Shown in pieces: positions 1-6,535 of a stretch of 8,937 nucleotides of DNA. Below the pieces are notes generated by a model, which was given only the letters and a program-made list of their open reading frames with translations, searched no databases and had not been told where the DNA came from. The stretch comes from Anaerolineaceae bacterium. GTDB taxonomy: Bacteria > Chloroflexota > Anaerolineae > Anaerolineales > Anaerolineaceae. The DNA lies in the NCBI GenBank assembly GCA_021107195.1, contig JAIOTF010000119.1, forward strand, positions 1 to 8,937, given 5' to 3'. The position numbers and the translations under genes were made by a program. The stretch's first letter is position 1. Each line of letters begins with the position of its first letter.

Positions 1-288
1 CGAAATGTGATAGGCGGTCAAATTACCGGGATCATCGTCGGATCTTTATGTGCTCTGATTCCGCACCAGCAAGTATTGCAGTCTGTCGCTGTATACTCAC
101 TTTCTGTGGGGCTCTCCATGTTTATTATGGTCGTTATGGATACGGAACATCCGCCTGCGTCAGGTACTGCCCTGGGGATTGCGATGAACGGGTTTTCGCT
201 GGACGTTACAGTAACCATGATTGTAAGCGTCGTAATATTATCAGTAATTCATCATTATTTTAAGCGGTATTTAAGAGATTTGGTATAG
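1..288 (+). CDS. HPP family integral membrane protein, C-terminal part (5' end outside window)
   Basis: The reading frame is open from the first base (Arg-Asn, then VIGGQ) and stops with TAG at 286-288, so the gene begins upstream of the window. The GTG at 7 is not the start: RNVIGG at this place is a conserved internal stretch of HPP-family proteins. About 95 residues are visible. They form hydrophobic segments near residues 8-20, 27-45 and 68-85 of the visible part, with the family signature EHPPASGTALG between the second and third. The protein ends in a basic tail (HHYFKRYLRDLV), typical of a cytoplasmic C-terminus. HPP proteins are multi-pass inner-membrane proteins. Some plant and cyanobacterial members have been linked to nitrite transport, but the substrate here cannot be inferred. 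The neighbour downstream is an Fe-S membrane protein on the same strand, 135 bases away, and a joint role is not shown. Confidence 0.85.
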   Translation, partial: RNVIGGQITGIIVGSLCALIPHQQVLQSVAVYSLSVGLSMFIMVVMDTEHPPASGTALGIAMNGFSLDVTVTMIVSVVILSVIHHYFKRYLRDLV

Positions 289-376
289 CTTTGAGTCGTG
301 AAAAGTCGGAGACGGCGAACCAACGTTTGCAGCGCAACTTTATGTTCCGCGCCGCGTGAATTGCTAACTCTCCAAG

Positions 377-398
377 CGCCTGACACCCCCGTTAGGCG
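377..398 (+). other. GC-rich hairpin between the HPP and Fe-S protein genes
   Basis: CGCCTGAC (377-384) pairs with GTTAGGCG (391-398) over 8 base pairs, one of them G-U, around a 6-base ACCCCC loop. No T-tract follows, so a standard intrinsic terminator is not supported. The stem ends 9 bases before the Shine-Dalgarno sequence of the next gene. It could be a transcript-processing or attenuation structure, or a dispersed palindromic repeat. The outer GTTAGGC resembles the core site of integron attC sites, but the 22-base total length is too short for one. Confidence 0.4.
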
Positions 399-407
399 AT
401 AGTAAAC

Positions 408-413
408 AAGGAG
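408..413 (+). promoter_or_regulatory. Shine-Dalgarno sequence of the polyferredoxin gene
   Basis: AAGGAG lies 10 bases before the ATG at 424. It is the best ribosome binding site in the plus-strand region and fixes the start of the Fe-S membrane protein. Confidence 0.75.
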
Positions 414-423
414 ATAACATAAG

Positions 424-1440
424 ATGAATACACAAAGGCTGCGTACATTGAGTCGCATCTTGCTAATGCTGCTGGCGACTGTACACATCGTCACCTGGTA
501 CGTTCTGGGTGTCCACGCTGTGGGCAGCATCGGGATTGAGGCACTCTTTTCCGGTCTCGCGCGCGGGGTGCTCAATGCCGGGTTCATCTTTTGGATGCTG
601 GTGTTCGTCTCGGCGCTGCTCCTGGGGCGAGCCTTCTGTGGTTGGTTCTGCTGGTTCGGCGGCTATCAGGAGCTGGTCGCCTGGGGAATCGGCAAGTTCC
701 AGATCAAGATTCCGCGTCGGGTGCTGCTGTACCTGGGAGTGATCCCCTTCGTTGCTCTGGCGCTCAAAGTCTACGGCGCTCTGCTATCGAACTGGCTCGT
801 TCGCGGTTTCCCGGACGCTTTTATATTCCGGCTGGCTGATATGGAACCCTGGGGCGGCCAGCAGACCGGCATCTCCATCCTGATAACGCTGGTGCTGTAT
901 GGCCCAGTGCTCATCTATATCTTTGGCCGGCGGGCCTGGTGCCGCTATCTGTGCCCTATCGGCGCACTGCTCAAGGTTTTCAGCAGCGTGAGTCTGGGCA
1001 AAGTGCGCTTGGTGAACGATGAATGTATCGCTTGCGGCAAGTGCGACCGCAGTTGTGATATGCAGGTAGACGTGATGGGCGAACTCGAGGCCCACGGCGA
1101 GGTACGCAGCCTGAATTGCATCCGTTGCTTCAAGTGTATTGATGTGTGTCCCCAAGGGGCAATAGCCTTTAGCTTGAATCGCAGAGAAGCATCGCTGTCG
1201 GCCGATGCAGCAGCCAGGGCCAGGCAGTCTTCCCTCAAGCGAAGGAAGATTTCCGCATTTGACGTAATCATCGTCATATTATGGATCTGCATATCGGTGA
1301 CATTCAGCCTCGCCGGCATGAGCCGGGGTGCCCCGCAGGAGTTAAAGGCGCTCATGACGCCGGGACTGTTGGTGGTGATCTACGGTCTCGTGTGGGCAGT
1401 ACAAAGAGTTTGGGAGATGAGGAAGCAGAAAATTCACTGA
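424..1440 (+). CDS. Membrane-bound 4Fe-4S polyferredoxin, NapH/CcoG-like
   Basis: This is a 338-residue inner-membrane electron-transfer protein. It has about six hydrophobic segments (near residues 10-30, 50-68, 100-120, 148-168, 278-298 and 310-328). Two cysteine pairs follow membrane segments: GRAFCGWFCWFG (C72, C76) and RRAWCRYLCPIG (C173, C177), the pattern of the NapH/NosR/CcoG type. A cytoplasmic ferredoxin domain follows with two complete [4Fe-4S] motifs: C201-x2-C204-x2-C207-x3-C211 and C232-x2-C235-x2-C238-x3-C242-P. Family members pass electrons from the quinone pool or cytoplasm to periplasmic reductases or metal-centre assembly; the partner is not in the window. The ATG at 424 has a good ribosome binding site. 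One oddity is that the first pair reads CW where relatives usually have CP. The gene is more GC-rich than the HPP fragment before it. It could equally be labelled a generic 4Fe-4S binding protein; the family call is firm, the pathway is unknown. Confidence 0.85.
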   Translation: MNTQRLRTLSRILLMLLATVHIVTWYVLGVHAVGSIGIEALFSGLARGVLNAGFIFWMLVFVSALLLGRAFCGWFCWFGGYQELVAWGIGKFQIKIPRRVLLYLGVIPFVALALKVYGALLSNWLVRGFPDAFIFRLADMEPWGGQQTGISILITLVLYGPVLIYIFGRRAWCRYLCPIGALLKVFSSVSLGKVRLVNDECIACGKCDRSCDMQVDVMGELEAHGEVRSLNCIRCFKCIDVCPQGAIAFSLNRREASLSADAAARARQSSLKRRKISAFDVIIVILWICISVTFSLAGMSRGAPQELKALMTPGLLVVIYGLVWAVQRVWEMRKQKIH

Positions 1441-1457
1441 CGTTGTCTGATATGCCA

Positions 1458-1480
1458 TGGGCAGGATGAGACGCTGCCCA
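1458..1480 (+). terminator. Possible transcript-end hairpin after the polyferredoxin gene
   Basis: TGGGCAG (1458-1464) pairs perfectly with CTGCCCA (1474-1480) around a 9-base loop, 17 bases after the TGA of the Fe-S protein gene. There is no T-tract, so it would be a factor-dependent or atypical terminator at best. Position and perfect stem are the only support. Confidence 0.3.
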
Positions 1481-1805
1481 CCAACGAGTTGTCACTGTGG
1501 TCTTGTGACGGCAGTTGCCGCCTGACCCCGGCTTGTAACCAACTTGGCTGATCGGCGCGCTTTTCGAGTTTCTCACCTGCATTCCGGTTTGCTCTGTTAC
1601 GAGGGTGCTCGCGCCGCAGTCTGTCCCCGAACCCGGCCCCTAGCCGCCCGCGCCTGCGGCTGGAAAGGGTGATTTGAACTGATTTTCATTTTTTCCTGTA
1701 GTTCGGTGGAGAGTTCTTGCTCTTCTCCCCCGGAGTCTCGGAGGTAGGCAGCGTAATAGGTATTGGTTGTCATTCTTTAATTGCACAGGAATTCAAGAAT
1801 TGTGA

Positions 1806-1840
1806 AGCATATTTTCCAATCAACTCTGGGGAAATATGCT
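1806..1840 (-). terminator. Hairpin just beyond the last gene of the restriction operon
   Basis: AGCATATTT (1806-1814) pairs perfectly with AAATATGCT (1832-1840). The stem continues by two more pairs across one mismatch (a G-U pair if read on the plus strand), around an 11-base loop. Its near edge is 24 bases downstream of the GIY-YIG-like gene's stop on the minus strand, where an operon terminator is expected. The following bases are T-rich but not a clean T-tract, so termination is plausible rather than certain. Confidence 0.35.
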
Positions 1841-1864
1841 GTTAAGGATATAAAGCTTCCTGTT

Positions 1865-2587
1865 TCAAAATTTGATGATAAATTTTTCCAGGTGTTTAAT
1901 AAAACCTGGGTCATAATTATCTGTGACGTGTTTAACATTCCACAGACCAGATTTCCGAACCGATTCGCGGTCAGCCCAATTCCCCAGCCATGTATTACTG
2001 GGCGGATCAATAGAATTATCCAGGCGGTTGGAATTGCTAAGCAGAGCAATTGTATTGCGTTCAATATACCCCCGCATACTTTCTGGGCCAGGAATATCAT
2101 TCACATCTAACCACAAAAAGGGCATGCTGCGAATGTGCCGGCTAACACCTTTTTCAAGAGCATATTCTTTTTCACGCATCTCTTTTTTTGCAGAATTTCC
2201 TATTCCCCATGTTCTCGTTCCAGCGTCTTCCAATTGATCTCGCTTTATTAATGCAGTTCCGACATGCAGTCGAAACACTGATCCACGGTGATTGCCTCCA
2301 CCTGGATGAGCCCCACCAAAACTCCCTTGGTGCGAGTGTAGCCGTTTCCAGATGGTGGATTGACTGTTCCTCTTTAATGCATGAGTGCCTATTCGGACAA
2401 CCCGCAATCCAGTGCCGGATGTAGAACGTATTTCTCCTGATTCAAAGAAGAAATACACTCCACGTTTTGGCCAGAGCATTCTGCCGTCGGCGGTATCCAA
2501 TGTGCGGGTGCCGCCTATTTGTTTTTCCAATTGATCCATCAATTGATAGAAATTCTTGATTTCCTGGAGAGTATTTTCGTATTGCAT
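1865..2587 (-). CDS. GIY-YIG-like nuclease, last gene of the operon
   Basis: This is a 240-residue soluble protein with the layout of a GIY-YIG nuclease. A GVYFFF strand (residues 43-48) stands for GIY, and VVRIGT (63-68) stands for YIG. R82 and H86, four apart in WKRLHSH, match the conserved Arg and His of the family. E176 in GYIERNTIALLSN could be the metal-binding Glu, and N185 or N187 the conserved Asn. A GGGNHRGSVFRLHVG stretch (96-110) and DPPSNTWLG (194-202) look like signatures of this subfamily. No extra DNA-binding domain is evident. By family knowledge it would cut or nick DNA, but its target is unknown. The start is fixed by AGAGGA 11 bases upstream, and the ATG lies 1 base after the TAA of the DUF6884 gene, so the two are translationally coupled. 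The gene is more AT-rich than mod and res. The nuclease assignment rests on motif spacing, not on an alignment. Confidence 0.6.
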   Translation of the reverse strand: MQYENTLQEIKNFYQLMDQLEKQIGGTRTLDTADGRMLWPKRGVYFFFESGEIRSTSGTGLRVVRIGTHALKRNSQSTIWKRLHSHQGSFGGAHPGGGNHRGSVFRLHVGTALIKRDQLEDAGTRTWGIGNSAKKEMREKEYALEKGVSRHIRSMPFLWLDVNDIPGPESMRGYIERNTIALLSNSNRLDNSIDPPSNTWLGNWADRESVRKSGLWNVKHVTDNYDPGFIKHLEKFIIKF

Positions 2588-2588
2588 A

Positions 2589-3020
2589 TTATTTTGATTC
2601 CTCTAATTGCTGAGTCAACCACATCATCTGTTCTCCCTGGCGAAGCCCCTCCATTGGAATTTCAAATGTAAAGCCCAGTTCTTTCAGGGGTTGTGTGAGA
2701 TATTTTCTGTAATCATTTCCAGCTAATATGATGAGATGATCTCCAGGATTTGTGAAATTTTGAATTTGTTGCAGCACATGATAGGACCAGGCTAGCTTCT
2801 CAGCCTTTCTCATTGTTTTCAGTGTGAGGTTGTATTCTTCAATTACTTCAGTGGGATCCAATACATAGTATTTCGCAGAAAGGATATACCACCCATCAGC
2901 GAAACTCTTTGCGTAAGCTGATGCTTTTTTGAACCAGGTTGAGCAATAGATTTCTCCGGCGGGCATCGGGCCAGGGAGCTTTGATTTAACACAGGATACC
3001 AGCGCGATTGTTTTTGACAT
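2589..3020 (-). CDS. DUF6884-type protein
   Basis: This is a 143-residue cytoplasmic protein that I recognise as the DUF6884 type; no reaction is established for the family that I can cite. It opens with a beta strand and IALVSCVKSKLPGP (5-18), which holds a conserved Ser-Cys and a Lys-x-Lys. Then come Y25/S27/F30, the ILSAKY strand-turn (46-51), VIEEYNLTL (59-67), a second strand LIILAG (96-101) with Y104, and the C-terminal GLRQGEQMMWL (125-135). An oddity is that relatives usually read AKYGLL where this reads AKYYVL. The frame stays open to a TTG at 3056, but the ATG at 3020 is preferred because AGAGGG sits 4 bases before it and the family homology begins right there. It follows the GNAT remnant by 66 bases and couples to the GIY-YIG-like gene with a 1-base gap, which suggests the two products act together. 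Function is unknown. Confidence 0.75.
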   Translation of the reverse strand: MSKTIALVSCVKSKLPGPMPAGEIYCSTWFKKASAYAKSFADGWYILSAKYYVLDPTEVIEEYNLTLKTMRKAEKLAWSYHVLQQIQNFTNPGDHLIILAGNDYRKYLTQPLKELGFTFEIPMEGLRQGEQMMWLTQQLEESK

Positions 3021-3024
3021 GTTA

Positions 3025-3030
3025 CCCTCT
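3025..3030 (-). promoter_or_regulatory. Ribosome binding site of the DUF6884 gene
   Basis: The minus strand reads AGAGGGTAACATG, placing a strong purine-rich site 4 bases before the ATG at 3020. It decides between this start and the TTG at 3056. Confidence 0.65.
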
Positions 3031-3086
3031 TTTGTTGTCTTTTCTTCATTTCGCAAGAAACAGAGATTAGTGAAGGATATTGTTTA

Positions 3087-3566
3087 TTAATTCAACTTCA
3101 TTACAATCAAATCTCCCTCGATTTTAAACCCATGCTTACTGTATCATTTTGCAAGATTAGGGCTGTTATCTAATTGTTGCATTTTCCCATAAATTCTGTC
3201 AACTTTTAGTTGTTTGGCAATTTCAATTGCCAAGTGCAATAAATGATTTCCCAATCCTCTTCTTCTAAAATTTCCTGTCCTGGATTTGCCGATAATCCTG
3301 AATAGTATCCGGAGTAGGAAGTTTTTGGGTATCAATAGGGCATTATCAAAAACAATGATGTCATCCAAATAGAGATCATTGCCATTTTTAATCCAGATTT
3401 TTAGATTTGCGATTCCAGGTCCTCGTTTGTATATACACGTTGGAGGAAGTAGAACCCACAAATCAATGTTCGTTTCGCCATAATACATATCAATGGAATA
3501 TTGATTTCCGAGGTTGTCTGTGATTGTTGAGGGTAAGGTTTTGACGATTTCTTCGATGCTTTTCAT
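3087..3566 (-). pseudogene. GNAT acetyltransferase interrupted by an in-frame TGA
   Basis: The ATG at 3566 lies 1 base after the res stop. The frame reads 140 residues to a TGA at 3144-3146. It then continues in the same frame for another 18 codons (YSKHGFKIEGDLIVMKLN) to a TAA at 3087-3089. The part before the stop contains the GNAT acetyl-CoA loop RRRGLG (residues 101-106), its following helix, and the IYGKMQ strand. The part after the stop is the classic end of a GNAT fold: NLAK-stop-YSKHGFKIEGD matches the usual N-x-x-x-(W/F)-Y-x-K-x-GF pattern. The TGA sits where an aromatic residue is common, so a TGG-to-TGA change is the simplest explanation. The 140-residue product would lack the last strands and is probably inactive. 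GNAT enzymes transfer acetyl groups from acetyl-CoA; the acceptor here is unknown. The gene is AT-rich compared with res. A sequencing error remains possible. Confidence 0.8.
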
Positions 3567-3567
3567 C

Positions 3568-6531
3568 TCATAGGTTCTCAAGCATTTGATCAATATTGTC
3601 AAACCAGTATCTTCGGTAGCCTTCAGCCAGGTATTGACTGTCGGCAGTGAAGAGAAAGACGTGTACGCGAACATTGAGATTCTGATAATGGAAAACTTTT
3701 GGTTCGCCATTTTCCTCAAATAGGTTCCGGTAGCCATCTACTTTGTGTTCGTATTCTGTACGGCCTGTTCCTTTAGGATCCACAAATACGATGTGATAAT
3801 CCTCTCCCTTTTTCAACCAGAAGATGAAGTCCGGATTGAAGTGTGAGATGCGGTTTTTGATAGGATTGTAATAAGGGATATTCACCCGGTCCTGTTGTTC
3901 ATCGATGCGGCTAAAGAGCCACCAGTCAAATTCTTTGAATTTGTTGTTTTTTTGCTTTAAGTAGTCTTCTAATTGGTGCAGGAAACGCACTTCACTGGGC
4001 ACATGGATGATGGAGCGGATAAAAGAAACTCTTTCGGTCTCTGTGAGCAATACCGGGATGTAATAATGCTTTTCTAACCGCCGGATCTTCAGGGTGGCAC
4101 CATCGGCGTGAAAACTGTCGTGGTCGGGAATGTCCAGGATGGTTTGAGTATATTCATCAATGCTCATTTGCCGGGCTTCAAATTTGGCCTGGGCTTCTTT
4201 GATCATGGCGCCAGAATCCAACACCTTTTGTATGCGACGTTCCAGGTCACCCAGTTGCTCTAATGAAACCTTGATATGCTGGAAGTGGTTGATTTCGTCT
4301 TCCAGTTCCTTGAATTGGTCAAATTCTTTGCCGTGGATGGAGAAGAAGCCCAGCGCCTGGCGGGTGAGGACATCCAGGTTTTTGAAGGGCGGTCCATCTG
4401 TACGGAAGGTGCTTTGCGTGTCTTGCATGCTTTCGCGCAGTGCTTTCACCTGAGCTGGCTGGCAGTTGTCATGCAAAGCCAGGAAGACGCGGTCATCGTC
4501 GACATATTCCAGGTAGCGCTGCAAGAGTGCCAGGTTTTGTTCAGTTAGTGAAAACTTGGACAGGTTGCGCTTGCGGTAGAGGGGAACATCACTGGATTGA
4601 TAAACAGGCACGAGTAGCAGTTTGCCATTGATGGCTTCCTCATTGAGGGCCAGACTGATCTCGTGAGTGGCAGTCTTTTTGCTTTCCTGGTCCAGTTCAG
4701 AAATAACCACTTCGAGGGCTTCTCGATTGGTGCCGAAGATGAAAACACTTTCCAGAGGCTGGATGGCATCCTTTATTGCATTGAAGAGGTCTGGATCCTG
4801 TAGCTCTCCACTGGTGTGGAGTTCTCGCAGGCGCTTTCGCTGGTTGCGAAGCGGTTCAATGCGTACCCCACGGCCCACGGATTGGAGAATAAATTTTCGG
4901 GCATCGGTACTGGTGCCGATATTGACGTACATGATGACATTGGGACGGTTAGAGTCCCAGCCTTCATAGAAGCTGCGTGAACCAAGAAGAATGTTGATGT
5001 CAGAATCTGGTTGATTGAGACGGGTGAAATAGCCTTCATCCGTGACTTGGCGGTTGATCTCGTATCCGGTCAATTCGTCTTTGAGCCAGTCGGAGATATC
5101 CCCAATGCGTACCAGTGCGAAAGGATCATCGCTGGTTTTGAGTTTGAAAGCCACTTCCTTGCGGTTGGAGGGGCGTACCAGGACTTCGATTTCGCCGGGG
5201 CCATTGGCATTGAATACAGCTTTCAGCAGGCTTGCTTGATCGATGCTGTAAAGAACATCCTGATGGATTTGTACGGGGGTACGGCTTTCAAATAGGTATT
5301 CAGGTTGATCGCGAAGTTCCTGCAGGAGTTCGTTTTTGGCTTGCTCCCAGATTTGCTGCTCAATTTCTCCCTTGCCAATTCTTACCAGCTCGCGGAAGAA
5401 AAGTTTGAGGTCGGCATCTTCGGTATTGACAGAGTTGACCAAGGCCATCAGCAGGGGGCGGTGGTAAAGATCGGGGCGCACCTGGCGGACGCGCTGCTCA
5501 AACTGGCGTGTGTAGGCCAGCATGATAAGACCTTTGAGGATGATCTTTTGCTTCTCATCGTCGCTGTAATCTTCGTTTCTTCTGAATGCACGCGCTTCTT
5601 GCTGCAGGATGGTGATGTGTTTCCCGTGTCCTTTGCGAATAAATTCGCTCAGGTTGTAATTAGATACCGTGCTGATGATGTCTCGGTCATCGGTAAAGGT
5701 GGCCGAGAAGTTGAACAGGAAGCCGTTGCGGGAGAGAATGGAATAGATGTGCTGGCGCTTGGAGTCTTCCCGGTCACCTTTGTGGGCTTCATCCAGAAGG
5801 ATGTACCAGCCGCCATCATTGTCGTAGCTGCGGAAGTCGATGATCTTTTCTTTTTGCTCATCGCTGAGATTGTCTGAACGGTAATAGAAGACCGTCAGCT
5901 CCTGGCCGTCCAGCAGAGTGGGCTGCGCATGTTTGACTTCGGCATATTCGCGCAGCTCACGCAGGTGGATGTAGAAGCTGCCTTGGTTGTTGAAGTCATC
6001 GACATGTTTCTGCAGCTGGGTGAGGAGATCATCGCGGTGCGCAAGGACGAGAATATCATTTGCGGGGATTTCCCCGCGCTTAATCAATTCCTGCAAGAGT
6101 TCGATAAGTTTAACAATGACCAGGGTTTTGCCGGAGCCGGTTGCCATCCAGAAAGACATGCGGTTGATGAATTGCACATAGGGCAGGTTTTTGCCGGTTT
6201 CGTCAGTTTCGAAATAGTCTTCAAGCAGACTGGAGACCTGGCGCCTGGCACGGCTGGAACGATCCAGAGGAATGTCCAGATTTTGCTCCAGGCCGAAGTC
6301 AAGATACCACTGCAGGAAGGCTTCTTTTTGAGCAGCGGTATCTTCCAAGCCGGCATCAGAGCCGTGGTAATACTTCCACAAAGCCGCCAGGGCGTTGCTC
6401 AGGGCGGTTTGCTGGTAGGACCAGAGCTGCTTGCCGTTAGAAAAGGACGCCAGATCAAAGGTGGTCCAGTTGGCAGGCAGGCTCTCAGCGGCCAGGTTTT
6501 CAGTCAATTCTTCCAGGTAGATACGAGGCAT
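3568..6531 (-). CDS. res: Type III-like restriction enzyme, helicase-endonuclease subunit (Res)
   Basis: This is a 987-residue superfamily 2 helicase with a C-terminal nuclease, the Res layout of type III restriction systems. Visible motifs in order are Walker A MATGSGKT (129-136), DEAH in LLDEAHKG (247-250), motif III FSATF (275-279), motif V region SRSFYEGWDSNRPN (518-531), and motif VI QSVGRGVR (550-557). A long linker (about 600-880) follows. Near the C-terminus is a PD-(D/E)xK site: NPDFIFWL with D901, then FVDPKG with D918 and K920. All key residues are present, so the enzyme looks intact. Known Res subunits work in complex with Mod. They use ATP to communicate between recognition sites and cut DNA that lacks methylation. 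The start at 6531 lies 4 bases after the mod stop, with GGTGGT inside the mod end as ribosome binding site. The TGA stop is 1 base before the GNAT start. Composition is near 50% GC for most of its length. Type III is favoured by the separate mod and res genes. Confidence 0.9.
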   Translation of the reverse strand: MPRIYLEELTENLAAESLPANWTTFDLASFSNGKQLWSYQQTALSNALAALWKYYHGSDAGLEDTAAQKEAFLQWYLDFGLEQNLDIPLDRSSRARRQVSSLLEDYFETDETGKNLPYVQFINRMSFWMATGSGKTLVIVKLIELLQELIKRGEIPANDILVLAHRDDLLTQLQKHVDDFNNQGSFYIHLRELREYAEVKHAQPTLLDGQELTVFYYRSDNLSDEQKEKIIDFRSYDNDGGWYILLDEAHKGDREDSKRQHIYSILSRNGFLFNFSATFTDDRDIISTVSNYNLSEFIRKGHGKHITILQQEARAFRRNEDYSDDEKQKIILKGLIMLAYTRQFEQRVRQVRPDLYHRPLLMALVNSVNTEDADLKLFFRELVRIGKGEIEQQIWEQAKNELLQELRDQPEYLFESRTPVQIHQDVLYSIDQASLLKAVFNANGPGEIEVLVRPSNRKEVAFKLKTSDDPFALVRIGDISDWLKDELTGYEINRQVTDEGYFTRLNQPDSDINILLGSRSFYEGWDSNRPNVIMYVNIGTSTDARKFILQSVGRGVRIEPLRNQRKRLRELHTSGELQDPDLFNAIKDAIQPLESVFIFGTNREALEVVISELDQESKKTATHEISLALNEEAINGKLLLVPVYQSSDVPLYRKRNLSKFSLTEQNLALLQRYLEYVDDDRVFLALHDNCQPAQVKALRESMQDTQSTFRTDGPPFKNLDVLTRQALGFFSIHGKEFDQFKELEDEINHFQHIKVSLEQLGDLERRIQKVLDSGAMIKEAQAKFEARQMSIDEYTQTILDIPDHDSFHADGATLKIRRLEKHYYIPVLLTETERVSFIRSIIHVPSEVRFLHQLEDYLKQKNNKFKEFDWWLFSRIDEQQDRVNIPYYNPIKNRISHFNPDFIFWLKKGEDYHIVFVDPKGTGRTEYEHKVDGYRNLFEENGEPKVFHYQNLNVRVHVFLFTADSQYLAEGYRRYWFDNIDQMLENL

Positions 6532-6535
6532 AGGA

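Larger units (their letters stand above)
1441..1864. other. 424-base gene-free spacer between convergent transcription units
   Basis: No open frame here has a ribosome binding site or recognisable protein. The first half (to about 1660) is GC-rich and carries small hairpins: 1458-1480, CGGC/GCCG around 1509-1520, and AGCCGC/GCGGCT at 1642-1661. The second half turns AT-rich and leads into the end of the minus-strand operon. The spacer separates the plus-strand polyferredoxin gene from the last gene of the restriction operon, so two transcription ends are expected in it. No attachment site or insertion sequence is recognised. Confidence 0.6.

Noticed and set aside
334..398. Integron attC site
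   Set aside because: GTTAGGC matches the core-site consensus, but its partner GCCTGAC is only 6 bases away and no inner L-box pairs or proper R'' box were found at attC distance.
1352..1582. Minus-strand open frame of 76 codons over the end of the polyferredoxin gene and the spacer
   Set aside because: It has low-complexity, GC-driven composition, no ribosome binding site and no recognisable protein. It runs antisense to a real gene for a third of its length.
1781..2110. Plus-strand open frame of 109 codons overlapping the end of the GIY-YIG-like gene
   Set aside because: It has no ribosome binding site and no recognisable motif. The minus-strand gene in the same place has a coherent domain layout and a coupled start.
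3021..3056. Longer N-terminus for the DUF6884 protein starting at TTG 3056
   Set aside because: The extra 12 residues are polar and not family-like. AGAGGG sits directly before the ATG at 3020, where homology begins.
3144..3146. Alternative genetic code (TGA as Trp) or selenocysteine at the GNAT TGA
   Set aside because: Three other genes in the window end naturally in TGA and Trp is encoded by TGG throughout. No selenocysteine-type stem is evident, and homologous GNATs carry an aromatic residue, not Cys, around this site.
3567..3737. Longer N-terminus for the GNAT protein overlapping the end of res
   Set aside because: It would overlap res out of frame by about 170 bases. The ATG at 3566, 1 base after the res stop, fits operon coupling and the family length.
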